Shown here piece after piece: positions 19,693 through 30,753 of a stretch of 64,000 nt of DNA. The DNA comes from an uncultured Alistipes sp. (GTDB taxonomy: Bacteria > Bacteroidota > Bacteroidia > Bacteroidales > Rikenellaceae), in assembly GCA_949285535.1 (NCBI GenBank), contig CASDZP010000002.1, positions 1 to 64,000 on the forward strand, read 5' to 3'. Numbering within the stretch: the first letter of the stretch is position 1; every line of letters starts with the position of its first letter. A model generated the notes under the pieces. It searched no databases and had not been told where the DNA came from. It saw only the letters and a program-made list of their open reading frames with translations. Both the position numbers and the translations under genes were made by a program.

Positions 19693-21090
19693 ATGGAACC
19701 AACAAGAAGAACCAAAATCAAAGATTTGCTTGAGACGACAGGCGACGGTCGCTCTGTATTGTGCAAAGGATGGGTGCGTACCAAACGCGGAAACAAAAAT
19801 GTCGCTTTCATCGCTCTCAACGACGGTTCCACCATCAATAACATTCAGATTGTGGTCGATGTGGCGTCTTTCGACGAAAATCTGCTCAAAAACATAACCA
19901 CAGGCGCATCGCTGGCGGTAAAAGGCTCGCTTGTCGTTTCACAGGGTTCAGGTCAGGGTGTCGAGATTCAGGCTTCAGACATCGAAATCTACGGTACTGC
20001 CGACCCCGAAACATATCCCTTGCAGAAAAAGGGTCACACGCTCGAATTCTTGCGTGAGATTGCGCACCTGCGTCCCAGAACGAACACATTCGGAGCCGTG
20101 TTGCGTGTGCGTCACGCGTTGGCTTTCGCGATACACAACTATTTCAACTCAAAAGGATTCGTATATCTGCATACGCCGCTTATCACAGGCTCTGACGCCG
20201 AAGGTGCGGGTGCCATGTTCCAGGTGACGACGCTCGACCTTAAGAACGTACCCATGACAGAGGACGGAAAGGTCGATTACAGCCGTGACTTCTTCGGAAA
20301 ATCATGCAACCTTACCGTTTCGGGTCAGCTCGAAGGTGAGCTCGGCGCTACGGCTCTCTCTGAGATATACACTTTCGGTCCCACATTCCGTGCCGAAAAC
20401 TCAAACACACCCCGTCACCTCGCGGAATTCTGGATGATAGAGCCCGAAATGGCGTTCTATGACATCGAGGACAATATGGATTTGGCGGAAGATTTCCTGA
20501 AATACCTTATAAAGTATGCGTTGGAACATTGCGCCGACGATATCGCTTTCCTCTGCAAAATGTATGACAACGAGCTGATAGACAGACTTAATTTTGTCGT
20601 TAACAACGATTTCGTACGTCTGAGATACAGCGAGGGTATCGAGATACTCGAAAAATCGGGTCACAAGTTCGAGTTCCCCGTAAGCTGGGGTCTCGACCTT
20701 CAGAGCGAGCATGAGCGTTATCTCGTGGAACAGCATTTCAAGAAACCCGTTATCCTTACAGACTATCCGAAGGAGATAAAGGCGTTCTATATGAAACAGA
20801 ACGACGACGGAAAAACCGTTCGTGCCATGGACGTACTCTTCCCGAAAATCGGAGAGATAATCGGCGGTTCACAGCGTGAGGAAAGCTATGACAAACTCGC
20901 AGCGAGAATCGCGGAGTTGGGTATTCCTGAAAAAGACGTATGGTGGTATCTCGATACACGCCGCTTCGGCAGCGTACCCCACAGCGGTTTCGGTCTCGGT
21001 TTCGAAAGACTTGTCCTCTTCGTTACGGGTATGTCGAACATTCGTGACGTGATACCGTTCCCCAGAACCCCGAAGAGCGCGGAATTTTAG
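19693..21090 (+). CDS. asnS: Asparaginyl-tRNA synthetase
   Basis: 465 residues, class IIb. The N-terminal OB-fold anticodon-binding domain ([22 protein letters not shown]) is followed by the catalytic core: motif 2 [22 protein letters not shown] and motif 3 [27 protein letters not shown]. These features and the absence of an aspartate-type insertion identify AsnRS. It charges tRNA-Asn in the cytoplasm. Confidence 0.96.
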   Translation: MEPTRRTKIKDLLETTGDGRSVLCKGWVRTKRGNKNVAFIALNDGSTINNIQIVVDVASFDENLLKNITTGASLAVKGSLVVSQGSGQGVEIQASDIEIYGTADPETYPLQKKGHTLEFLREIAHLRPRTNTFGAVLRVRHALAFAIHNYFNSKGFVYLHTPLITGSDAEGAGAMFQVTTLDLKNVPMTEDGKVDYSRDFFGKSCNLTVSGQLEGELGATALSEIYTFGPTFRAENSNTPRHLAEFWMIEPEMAFYDIEDNMDLAEDFLKYLIKYALEHCADDIAFLCKMYDNELIDRLNFVVNNDFVRLRYSEGIEILEKSGHKFEFPVSWGLDLQSEHERYLVEQHFKKPVILTDYPKEIKAFYMKQNDDGKTVRAMDVLFPKIGEIIGGSQREESYDKLAARIAELGIPEKDVWWYLDTRRFGSVPHSGFGLGFERLVLFVTGMSNIRDVIPFPRTPKSAEF

Positions 21091-21152
21091 TCTCGCGCGC
21101 CTTTTACGGGCATAAAATACCATAGGTCGTGCGGAGTTTTCTCCCGTACTGC

Positions 21153-21195
21153 CTGACAGCATAATCCCGACACGTGTCGGGATTATCTGTGTCAG
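21153..21195. repeat. 26-bp perfect palindrome between asnS and ettA
   Basis: ATAATCCCGACAC and its exact reverse complement meet at 21173/21174 without a loop, and the flanks CTGACAG/CTGTGTCAG extend the dyad imperfectly. It lacks a T-run, so a classical terminator is not obvious. It might be a hairpin in the asnS 3' end or a protein-binding dyad. Confidence 0.7.
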
Positions 21196-21267
21196 ATAAA
21201 AGGGCGTTTTGTCGTCCGAGAACGGAACAACACTCAAATCTATAAACAACGAAACAACATAAAACCT

Positions 21268-22956
<1,689 letters not shown>

Positions 22957-22969
22957 AAAATACAGACAG

Positions 22970-24313
22970 ATGAAACCGTCCATACCTAAAGGGATGCGGG
23001 ATTTTTCTCCCGCCGAGACACTGCGACGCAGATATATTTTCGACACGATAAAAAAGGTTTTCGAGCTTCACGGTTTTATGCCCATAGAGACGCCTACAAT
23101 GGAGAATCTCTCGACATTGCTCGGAAAATATGGTGATGAGGGCGACAAACTGCTCTTTAAAGTGCTTAATTCGGGCGATTTCCTCTCTTCGCTCTCGACA
23201 GAGGATATTCAGGAGGGAAACTCAAACAAATCGGCTCTTAAAATTTCGGAAAAGGGTCTCCGTTATGACCTTACCGTTCCGTTTGCCCGCTATGTCGTTC
23301 AGCATCAGAGTGAGATAACCTTTCCGTTCAAGCGTTACCAGATACAGCCCGTATGGCGTGCCGACCGTCCGCAGAAAGGTCGTTACCGTGAGTTCTATCA
23401 GTGTGATGTCGATGTCGTAGGTTCTAACTCTCTCCTTAATGAGGTGGAACTCGTGCAGATAGTGGCGGAGGTTTTTGCCGAGCTCGGTATCTTCGTCGTG
23501 CTGAAAATGAACAACCGAAAAATTCTCTACGGCATAGCCGAGACGATAGGACACCTCGACAAGATGACCGACATAACGGTGGCTATCGACAAGCTCGAAA
23601 AGATTGGTCTCGATGCCGTAAAAGAGGAGTTGAAAGAGAAAGGCTTGGATGATACCGCCATTTCTGCGCTTCAACCCATACTTGAACTTTCGGGCACAAA
23701 CGACGATAAAATTGCGTCGTTGCGCCGTGTCCTCGCCGAATCGCCTACGGGTCTGCTCGGTGTTGATGAGGTTGAGACGATTCTCGGATACTGCAAGTCG
23801 TTGGGTGTGGCTATCGACCTTGAACTCGACCTTTCGTTGGCGCGAGGTTTGAACTACTATACAGGCGCAATATTTGAGGTTAAGGCGAAAGATTACGCTA
23901 TCGGAAGTATCTGCGGAGGCGGTCGTTATGACGACCTGACGGGCATATTCGGTATGAAAGGCGTTTCAGGTGTAGGTATATCATTCGGTGCCGACAGAAT
24001 ATACGATGTATTGCTCAATCTCGACCTTTTCCCGAAAGATCAGGTTGAAGCCACATCGAAAGTTCTGTTCATCAACTTCGGCGGCGAGGATGAGCTTGTA
24101 TCTCTCGAACTTATGAAGAAACTTCGTTTTTCGGGTGTTTCATGCGAGATATATCCCGATGCCGCGAAGATGAAAAAACAGATGGATTACGCCAACCAGA
24201 CCGAACGTGAATCACGTGTCGCATCCGTTAAGCAGATGGAGACAGGACAGCAATGGTCTGTCGCGTTCGACGTCTTGGATTCGATTTTTGAAGAAAATTT
24301 CGATAAACAATAA
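22970..24313 (+). CDS. hisS: Histidyl-tRNA synthetase
   Basis: 447 residues from the ATG at 22970 ([21 protein letters not shown]). Class II core: motif 1 near [11 protein letters not shown], motif 2 [20 protein letters not shown], histidine-specific [14 protein letters not shown], and motif 3 [15 protein letters not shown]. The C-terminal anticodon domain ([21 protein letters not shown]) is present. It follows ettA closely and is ended by a strong terminator. Confidence 0.96.
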   Translation: MKPSIPKGMRDFSPAETLRRRYIFDTIKKVFELHGFMPIETPTMENLSTLLGKYGDEGDKLLFKVLNSGDFLSSLSTEDIQEGNSNKSALKISEKGLRYDLTVPFARYVVQHQSEITFPFKRYQIQPVWRADRPQKGRYREFYQCDVDVVGSNSLLNEVELVQIVAEVFAELGIFVVLKMNNRKILYGIAETIGHLDKMTDITVAIDKLEKIGLDAVKEELKEKGLDDTAISALQPILELSGTNDDKIASLRRVLAESPTGLLGVDEVETILGYCKSLGVAIDLELDLSLARGLNYYTGAIFEVKAKDYAIGSICGGGRYDDLTGIFGMKGVSGVGISFGADRIYDVLLNLDLFPKDQVEATSKVLFINFGGEDELVSLELMKKLRFSGVSCEIYPDAAKMKKQMDYANQTERESRVASVKQMETGQQWSVAFDVLDSIFEENFDKQ

Positions 24314-24335
24314 ATATTCATCGAGATTTTATATA

Positions 24336-24385
24336 GTGAGGCTCCAACGGGGTATGTTTACCAACCTGTCGGAGCCTCATTTTTT
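24336..24385 (+). terminator. Terminator of hisS
   Basis: TGAGGCTCC pairs with GGAGCCTCA, followed by TTTTTTG, 24 bp after the hisS stop. Confidence 0.85.
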
Positions 24386-24469
24386 GCATAGTAATGTTTA
24401 TATATTTGGCAAGTTCATATTCTGTACCGTTAAGCTCCATTATAATCATAGATTACAAACGATTAGGTG

Positions 24470-24600
24470 TTGACTTCGTGAAAGATAATGAGCCAAATGA
24501 GTATGACATGGTCAAAAGGGGCTGTGCCCCCTCGTTTTGTCTTACTTTGTCGAGTGACAAAGTAAGCCCCGCGGGAGCGCCCTCGGAGAGCCCGTCGGGA
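24470..24600. repeat. Dispersed repeat, copy A
   Basis: This stretch matches 36561-36669 in three blocks: GATAATGAGCCAA with TGA-rich sequence after it, AAAAGGGGCTGTGCCCCC, and GAGTGACAAAGTAA. It contains a GGGGC-TGT-GCCCC hairpin (24518-24530) and a perfect 11-bp inverted repeat CTTACTTTGTC/GACAAAGTAAG (24541-24566); copy B lacks the left half of the latter. Beyond it are two CCCTCGGAGAG units. The short frame through it (ending DKVSPAGAPSESPSG) looks non-coding. Its right edge abuts the inverted gene-end copy. Confidence 0.65.
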
Positions 24601-24622
24601 GACCCCTCGGAGAGTTCATAGT

Positions 24623-24774
24623 AAGACCCTGTCGGTAAGGACAGTATGGTTGCCGTTAACGCACAACTGCATCGAAAGTGATAGAGGCTCTATCTTATTA
24701 AGATAAAGCCTCTATCACTTCCTGATGCAATTGTGCGTTAGCGGCAACCATACTATCCTTACCGACAGGGTCTT
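24623..24774. repeat. Inverted duplication of the phosphatase gene's 3' end, locus A
   Basis: Left arm 24623-24697 is an inverted copy of right arm 24698-24774, which is the last 25 codons plus stop of the minus-strand phosphatase gene. The two meet at the stop codon in the palindrome TCTTATTAAGA with no loop. The arms differ at about five positions and one single-base indel; two of the coding changes are synonymous and one is not. The left arm is a non-functional copy and begins right after the dispersed repeat. Confidence 0.85.
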
Positions 24775-25483
24775 TGCCGTAGTAGTCCGTTATGATGCCG
24801 CCTGCGCCTCTGATTATCGGGATTATTGCGGAGCTGTCCCAGATGGAGGTGTGGGGATCGACCATGATGTCTGCTTTGCCTGTGGCAAGGAGGTAGTAGC
24901 CGTAACCGTCACCCCATGTGCGGAAACATTTGGCACGTTGAGTGAGAGACATGAATTTATCCGGGTCACGGTATTTGTAGAAACCGCGAGTGCCAGATGT
25001 CAAAATGGTAGCTTCGGAAATCGAGTTACATTGACGCATCGTGACCTCTTTCCCGTCGAGCAGAGCGACGTTGTTGTCGCCAACGAGCAACTTGTTGAAT
25101 GTCGGCAGATATATCGCGCCGTATTGAGGTATGTCGTCAACGGTGTAGGCGATAAGGGTCGAGTAGAGCGGTACGCCATGAATAAAACTCTGCGTGCCGT
25201 CTATCGGGTCTATAATCCACTTGTATCGACTATCTTTCCTGCCTGAAAGCCCGCTTTCCTCTCCCAGAACGGAACAGAGAGGCATGGATGTGGTTATGTG
25301 CTCGACAAACATGCGCTCAATGGATATGTCTGCCATTGTCACGGGAGACATGTCCTCCTTGAAACGAGGTTGGACAACCGATGAGGTGAAATATTCGGTT
25401 ATGTTTTTTATGTTGACGGAGACGAACTTAACCAAATCGACAAACTGTTCGAAATCAAACTCAAACTTAGTGTTTATCGGCAT
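24698..25483 (-). CDS. Inositol-monophosphatase-family phosphatase, histidinol-phosphatase-like
   Basis: 261 residues from the ATG at 25483 (MPINTKFEFDFEQFVDLV). Metal-binding motifs of the IMPase fold are present: GEESG, then WIIDPIDGTQSFIHG, and late WDSSAIIPIIRGAGGIITDYYG. The stretch GDGYGYYLLATGKADIMVDPHTSIWD is closest to the HisN-type histidinol-phosphatases among IMPase relatives. CysQ-type bisphosphate nucleotidase is the main alternative. The start overlaps the end of the small membrane protein gene by 17 bp. The 3' end has been copied as an inverted repeat just downstream. Confidence 0.8.
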   Translation of the reverse strand: MPINTKFEFDFEQFVDLVKFVSVNIKNITEYFTSSVVQPRFKEDMSPVTMADISIERMFVEHITTSMPLCSVLGEESGLSGRKDSRYKWIIDPIDGTQSFIHGVPLYSTLIAYTVDDIPQYGAIYLPTFNKLLVGDNNVALLDGKEVTMRQCNSISEATILTSGTRGFYKYRDPDKFMSLTQRAKCFRTWGDGYGYYLLATGKADIMVDPHTSIWDSSAIIPIIRGAGGIITDYYGKDPVGKDSMVAANAQLHQEVIEALS

Positions 25484-25676
25484 TCGTCCTCTCTTTTTCT
25501 GCTGTATCATCTGACTGCTTTGTTGAATCGTTACTCTCAAACATGGCGCTGAATGTCGCTTTAAGCTCCGAGGCGATGAAATCACGCCTCAATATTATTC
25601 CGATTGTCAATATTATCGCCAATATAACCATCAGACGGATATTGGTTCGGCTGTTTTTTGCTTCTTCTTCGGTCAT
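25467..25676 (-). CDS. Small single-span membrane protein of unknown function
   Basis: 69 residues (start MTEEEAKNSRTNIR) with one hydrophobic segment (LMVILAIILTIGIIL) followed by a basic patch and a charged C-terminus. Nothing identifies a family. It overlaps the downstream phosphatase gene by 17 bp and follows zupT by 58 bp, so it sits in the same minus-strand transcript. It is kept as a gene because of this tight coupling and the credible topology. Confidence 0.55.
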   Translation of the reverse strand: MTEEEAKNSRTNIRLMVILAIILTIGIILRRDFIASELKATFSAMFESNDSTKQSDDTAEKERTNADKH

Positions 25677-25734
25677 GTTCAATTTTGTGTTGTGTGTCGT
25701 TTATAAATCGTCTTCAAATAGCAGATAACCAGGA

Positions 25735-26532
25735 CTATGATAACATAATCAGACTTACCGCCATTATCGCCATTCCGACAATCACTCCATATATGGAGAT
25801 ATGGTGAAAACCCCATTCGCGGGCGGCGGGCAGCAGCTCGTCGAGAGATATGAACACCATGATGCCTGCCACTATAGCAAATATCGCGCCAAGCAGTGCT
25901 GGCGAGAGAAACGGCATCAATATCAGGAATCCGACCATGGCGCCTATCGGTTCCGCAAATCCCGATAGAAACGACAGTCTGAACGCTTTTTTGCGTGAGC
26001 CTGTCGCCTGATATACGGGCACCGCCACGGCGATACCCTCGGGTATGTTGTGAATGGCTATCGCCACACCTATGGCTATACCGAGCGTGGGGCTGTCCAT
26101 GGCGGCGGTGAATGTGGCGAGACCTTCGGGAAAGTTGTGTATGCCTATCGCCAACGCCGTCAGCACCCCTACACGCATGAGTTTGCTTTTGGGTTGGTGT
26201 TCTTCCATGTTCTCAAGCGAACGCATCTCGTGAGGGTTCTCTTTTGACGGTACGAGCTTGTCTATTAGGGCGATGATTCCTATCCCTACGAAAAAGAAGA
26301 GTACACAAAGCCACTCTCCGTTCTTGCCCATCGTCTCGGTCAGACGTGTGTTGGCATCGGCAAGAATCTCCACGAACGATACGTAAAGCATCACTCCCGC
26401 CGACAGACCGAGAGAGAAAGAGAGAAATTTACGGCTTGTCGATTTTGCCATTATGGCTATCAGACTACCTATACCCGTCGATAGACCTGCGAACAGCGTC
26501 ACTAAAAACGCGAATAAAACGTCGTTCTGCAT
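25735..26532 (-). CDS. zupT: ZIP family metal transporter ZupT
   Basis: 265 residues, eight predicted membrane spans. The signature metal-site helices are HNFPEGLATF and AIHNIPEGIAVAVPVYQATG, with LGLSAGVMLYVSFVEIL in helix 2. ZupT imports zinc and other divalent metals. Its gene starts 9 bp after meaB ends. Together with the zinc-type ABC components at 4 kb it gives the cell two metal uptake routes. Confidence 0.92.
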   Translation of the reverse strand: MQNDVLFAFLVTLFAGLSTGIGSLIAIMAKSTSRKFLSFSLGLSAGVMLYVSFVEILADANTRLTETMGKNGEWLCVLFFFVGIGIIALIDKLVPSKENPHEMRSLENMEEHQPKSKLMRVGVLTALAIGIHNFPEGLATFTAAMDSPTLGIAIGVAIAIHNIPEGIAVAVPVYQATGSRKKAFRLSFLSGFAEPIGAMVGFLILMPFLSPALLGAIFAIVAGIMVFISLDELLPAAREWGFHHISIYGVIVGMAIMAVSLIMLS

Positions 26533-26541
26533 GGCGTTACA

Positions 26542-27648
26542 TTATTGTTCGCGAACCTCTGCGAAATATGCGTTAAGAAGCTCTTTGGCAGCAGTGAACG
26601 AACTTTTTCTGTTCTGTAACACGTCCTGTTCGATACCCGAAATCATCGACTCTACGGCGGGTGAGTGGTAGAATCTCTCGCTCAACGCCTCGTTTATCGT
26701 CTCATACATCCAGTATTTTGACTGACGGTGGCGGTTGAGCTGGAAATATCCGTTCTGACGTGTAAACTTGATGTAATCCTCGATACCGCACCATACGTCA
26801 TGCAACCCGGTACCCTCGTAAGAGGAACATGTATAGACTCTCGGACGCCATTGCGACTCGGGCATGGGGAATAGTTTCAACGCGCTGAGGAAATGCGCTT
26901 TTGTGAGGTTGGCGTGGGGTATGTTGTCGCCGTCCGCCTTTGTTATGGCTACCATGTCAGCCATTTCCATGATGCCTCGTTTTATGCCTTGCAACTCATC
27001 GCCCGCACCTGAAATCTGAAGCATCAGGAACAGGTCGGTCATAGAGTGTACCGCAGTCTCCGACTGTCCTACACCCACCGTCTCGATGAAGACGACGTCA
27101 TAACCTGCCGCCTCCGTTAAAACAACGGTCTCGCGTGTCTTTCGAGCCACACCCCCGAGAGAGCCTGCCGAGGGGCTGGGGCGAATGAACGCCTTGGGAT
27201 TATGCACGAGAGTTTCCATACGGGTTTTATCACCCAAAATTGAGCCTTTGCTTTTTTCAGATGAGGGGTCTATCGCCAAGACAGCCAGTTTGTGTCCGAG
27301 GTTGGTGACCTTGTTGCCTATCGCCTCTATAAAGGTCGATTTGCCCGCTCCGGGAACACCCGTGATGCCTATTCGCATAGAGTCGCATGCGTGAGGGAGA
27401 CATTTCTCGATAATCTCCTGACTCTGTGCGTAATGCTCGGGCAAAAGGCTCTCAATGAGTGTGATTGCCTGACTGAGAATGGTTATGTCACCCTTCAGTA
27501 TCCCTTCTACATAGTCGTTGGTGGTGAGCTGACGACGTTTTTTGCGTACATAGCCGGGGTTGACGATAGGGGGCTGTTCGATACCCGCGTTGATGATGAG
27601 AGCGCTGTCTTCGTGCTCTGCCTTATGTGTGTTTTCGAAATGTTCCAT
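26542..27648 (-). CDS. meaB: Methylmalonyl-CoA mutase-associated GTPase MeaB
   Basis: 368 residues, a G3E-family GTPase. Walker A GVPGAGKSTFIE, DPSSEKSKGSILGDKTRM, RPSPSAGSLGGVARKTRE, switch II ETVGVGQSE and the base-specifying TKADGDN are all there. MeaB protects and reloads B12-dependent methylmalonyl-CoA mutase, used in propionate and succinate metabolism. The mutase genes are not in the window, while in many bacteria they are adjacent. Confidence 0.92.
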   Translation of the reverse strand: MEHFENTHKAEHEDSALIINAGIEQPPIVNPGYVRKKRRQLTTNDYVEGILKGDITILSQAITLIESLLPEHYAQSQEIIEKCLPHACDSMRIGITGVPGAGKSTFIEAIGNKVTNLGHKLAVLAIDPSSEKSKGSILGDKTRMETLVHNPKAFIRPSPSAGSLGGVARKTRETVVLTEAAGYDVVFIETVGVGQSETAVHSMTDLFLMLQISGAGDELQGIKRGIMEMADMVAITKADGDNIPHANLTKAHFLSALKLFPMPESQWRPRVYTCSSYEGTGLHDVWCGIEDYIKFTRQNGYFQLNRHRQSKYWMYETINEALSERFYHSPAVESMISGIEQDVLQNRKSSFTAAKELLNAYFAEVREQ

Positions 27649-27724
27649 AAATTTATACTTTTGTCACACCAAAGATATGAATTATTGTCGGCATATCAAG
27701 CGAAAAAATCATTTTTAACCCTAC

Positions 27725-29041
27725 ATGAACAGACAGATACTCTATTTGACCATTCCCAATATTGTCACCAATCTGACCGTGCCGCTTCTCGGCATGGCGG
27801 ATATTGCCGTGGCGGGGCGTTCGGGTGGCGTGGAGTTTATCGGCGGTGTGGCGATAGGTACGGCGTTGTTCAATTTCATATACTGGAACTTCGGTTTCCT
27901 CAGAATGGGAACGACGGGGTTCACGGCTCAGACATACGGCGCGGATGATAAGGGCGAGACTCTCTCCGTGTTGTTCAGGGCGTTGTTTGTTGCCTTGATT
28001 GTCGGAGTGGCGATAATAGTTTTTCGAGGACCGATAAGACGCTTCTCGCTTTGGATGCTTAACAGCGGAGAACTGAACCGCGAGGCGTCAAGCTATTTCG
28101 AATTCAGGGTGTGGTCGGCTCCCGCGACACTCGCTCTTTATGTATTCAAAGGGTGGTTTATAGGTATACAGAACACCCGTGTGCCGATGTGGGTGTCGAT
28201 TGGCGGAAATGTCTTTAATGTCGTCGCCAGCATATTTTTAGTCTTTGTATGTCACATGGGAGTGGCGGGTATCGCTTTGGGAACAACGCTTGCCGAGTAT
28301 CTCTCTCTGTTGTTTTTCGTTGTCGTGTGGGCGCGTCGTTACAGCCTGCGAGGTGTCTCGCTATCATTGTCGGGAGTCCTCGATTTCAAAAAGATAGCAT
28401 CGTTTTTTGCGGTTAACGGCGATATATTTATCCGTACCCTGTGCCTTGTGGGTGTAACCACATTCTTCGTGTCGAAATCATCGGGTTACGGACAGACGAC
28501 ACTCGCCGTCAACACGTTGCTAATGCAGCTCTTTTCGTTCTTCTCCTATTTTATGGACGGCTTTGCCTATACGGCGGAGGCTATGACGGGACGCTTTACG
28601 GGAGCGGGTGACGGAGTGTCGCTCAAACGGTGTGTAACACTCATTTTGAAATGGGGAGTCGGGCTGTCGTTGTTCTTCTCTCTGCTTTATTGCGGCGCGT
28701 TGCGTCCGATACTGTCGCTTTTTACTTCGGACGAGACGCTGATAGAGTCGGCTCTCGCGGAGAGATGGTGGATTGCCGCTGTGCCTATTGCGGGATTTCT
28801 CGCCTTTATATATGACGGTGTGTTGGGCGGACTTACCCGTAGCGCATTGATGCGTAACACCATGATTGCCGCCTCCGCACTATTTATGCTCGTATGGGTG
28901 GTTTTGGAACACAGTCTGGGTAATGATGCCTTATGGATGGCTTTTATTATCTATCTGGCGGCACGAGGATTTATACAAATGGGTGTTCTGTGGTATGACG
29001 GTACATTCGTGCCTGTCGGCAAGAGATTTAAGGCGAGTTGA
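27725..29041 (+). CDS. MATE family efflux transporter
   Basis: 438 residues with about twelve membrane spans in two halves. The N-terminal IPNIVTNLTVPLLGMADIAVAGRSG and RMGTTGFTAQTYGADDKGE segments are typical of DinF/NorM-type MATE exporters, which expel cationic compounds or metabolites using a sodium or proton gradient. Substrate unknown. It is divergent from meaB, with 76 bp between the starts. Confidence 0.88.
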   Translation: MNRQILYLTIPNIVTNLTVPLLGMADIAVAGRSGGVEFIGGVAIGTALFNFIYWNFGFLRMGTTGFTAQTYGADDKGETLSVLFRALFVALIVGVAIIVFRGPIRRFSLWMLNSGELNREASSYFEFRVWSAPATLALYVFKGWFIGIQNTRVPMWVSIGGNVFNVVASIFLVFVCHMGVAGIALGTTLAEYLSLLFFVVVWARRYSLRGVSLSLSGVLDFKKIASFFAVNGDIFIRTLCLVGVTTFFVSKSSGYGQTTLAVNTLLMQLFSFFSYFMDGFAYTAEAMTGRFTGAGDGVSLKRCVTLILKWGVGLSLFFSLLYCGALRPILSLFTSDETLIESALAERWWIAAVPIAGFLAFIYDGVLGGLTRSALMRNTMIAASALFMLVWVVLEHSLGNDALWMAFIIYLAARGFIQMGVLWYDGTFVPVGKRFKAS

Positions 29042-29180
29042 TTTCAGGGTTGTTAAAAATCATACAAAAACAATACGACACGTTGGGTGTAATTGTCTGC
29101 TTTGTTGTAATGATTTTTAAATCAGTTTATTATTGCATTATTGTTGTTTTGGGTGTAATTTGTCGGCTTTGATTCGGGTA

Positions 29181-29210
29181 TTGATATTCGGTCGATAAAA
29201 GATATGTTTG
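29181..29210 (+). promoter_or_regulatory. Candidate promoter of the leu operon
   Basis: TATGTTTG at 29203-29210 fits TAnnTTTG, with TTGA at 29181-29184 upstream by 18 bp. The leader to the leuA ATG at 29233 would be very short, so there is no room for an attenuator or T-box. Confidence 0.45.
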
Positions 29211-29232
29211 CGTAAAATCAAAAAAACATATC

Positions 29233-30741
29233 ATGGCCGATAAACTTTATATTTTCGACACCACGCTTCGCGACGGAGAGCAGGTTCCGGGCTGTCAGCT
29301 CAACACGATAGAGAAAATCGAGGTAGCCAAAGCTCTTGAAGCCCTAGGCGTCGATATCATAGAGGCGGGTTTCCCCGTGTCGAGCCCGGGTGATTTCAAC
29401 TCGGTGCGCGAGATATCGAAAGCCGTTTCTAATCCGACCATCTGCGCCCTTACGCGTGCAGTCAAAAACGATATAGACGTTGCCGCCGACGCTCTGTCAA
29501 TGGCAAAACGAAAAAGGATACACACGGGGATAGGAGTATCGCCGCAGCATATATACGACAAACTAAAGTCTAACCCCGAAGAGATAATCGAACGTGCCGT
29601 GGAGGCTGTCCGTTACGCCCGTCGCTTTGTCGATGACGTGGAGTTCTATGCCGAAGATGCGGGACGTGCCGACAACGAGTATCTGGCTCGTGTCATAGAG
29701 GCGGTGATAGCCGCAGGCGCGACCGTAGTCAATATCCCCGACACCACGGGATACTGCATGCCGTGGGAATATGGTGCTAAAATCAAATATCTTGTCGATA
29801 ATGTTCCCAATATCGACAAAGCAATCATATCGACACATTGTCACAACGACCTCGGAATGGCGACAGCCAACTCGATAGCGGGCGTTATGAACGGCGCGCG
29901 ACAGGTGGAGGTGACGATAAACGGTATAGGCGAACGTGCCGGCAACACGGCTCTCGAAGAGGTGGTGATGGCGTTCAGATGTCACAAGGGTATCGGTATC
30001 GACACCTCGATAGACTCGACGCTCATCACGCAGACAAGCCGTATGGTCTCAAATCTCATGAACATGCCCGTGCAGGCAAACAAGGCGATTGTCGGACGCA
30101 ACGCTTTCGCCCATTCATCGGGAATACATCAGGACGGCGTTCTGAAAAATCGTGAGAACTATGAAATCATAGACCCCAAAGATGTGGGCGTGAGCGATTC
30201 GTCGATAGTGCTTACCGCACGTAGCGGACGTGCCGCGCTCAGTCATCGTCTCGAACTTTTGGGTCATAAGCGTGAGGGCGCGGAGCTCGACAAGATTTAT
30301 GAGGAGTTTCTCAAACTCGCCGACAGCAAAAAAGACATCCGTGACGAAGATTTGCTCGTATTGCTCGGCGAGAGCGCACAAAACGCCGCTCACGACAAGA
30401 TAAAGGTAAAATACATACAGATACTTACAGGTACGCTTGTGCCTACGGCAACAATAACGATTCAGATAGGCGACAACACCTATACAAACACCCATACGGG
30501 TAACGGTCCCGTCGATGCCGCAATCAGCGCGATAAAAGAGATGCTGACCACTAAGGTTACCATTCAGGAGTTCCTTATCCAGGCGATGACACGCGGTTGC
30601 AACGACGTCGGCAAGGTTCACATGCAGGTCGCTTGTCAGGGTCGCGTGGCGCACGGATTTGCCGCTCACACCGACATAATACGCGCATCTGTGGAGGCTT
30701 ATGTCGATGGCGTGAACAAAATATTCAATCTGATAAAGTAG
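29233..30741 (+). CDS. leuA: 2-isopropylmalate synthase
   Basis: 502 residues. It condenses 2-oxoisovalerate with acetyl-CoA, the first step of leucine synthesis. The catalytic barrel has [30 protein letters not shown], and [18 protein letters not shown]. The C-terminal regulatory domain that senses leucine is present (about 390-502). The downstream gene leuC begins 12 bp after the stop; leuA heads a complete leuACDB operon. Confidence 0.96.
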   Translation: MADKLYIFDTTLRDGEQVPGCQLNTIEKIEVAKALEALGVDIIEAGFPVSSPGDFNSVREISKAVSNPTICALTRAVKNDIDVAADALSMAKRKRIHTGIGVSPQHIYDKLKSNPEEIIERAVEAVRYARRFVDDVEFYAEDAGRADNEYLARVIEAVIAAGATVVNIPDTTGYCMPWEYGAKIKYLVDNVPNIDKAIISTHCHNDLGMATANSIAGVMNGARQVEVTINGIGERAGNTALEEVVMAFRCHKGIGIDTSIDSTLITQTSRMVSNLMNMPVQANKAIVGRNAFAHSSGIHQDGVLKNRENYEIIDPKDVGVSDSSIVLTARSGRAALSHRLELLGHKREGAELDKIYEEFLKLADSKKDIRDEDLLVLLGESAQNAAHDKIKVKYIQILTGTLVPTATITIQIGDNTYTNTHTGNGPVDAAISAIKEMLTTKVTIQEFLIQAMTRGCNDVGKVHMQVACQGRVAHGFAAHTDIIRASVEAYVDGVNKIFNLIK

Positions 30742-30753
30742 TCAAAAACAAAT

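Noticed and set aside
24394-24621. 75-codon frame through the dispersed repeat
   Set aside because: The corresponding block in copy B is shifted in frame before the GAGTGACAAAG part, so the repeat is unlikely to be coding.
24623-24774. Idea that the palindromes are assembly artefacts
   Set aside because: The arms differ by several substitutions and an indel at both loci, which a simple fold-back misassembly would not produce; long reads would settle it.
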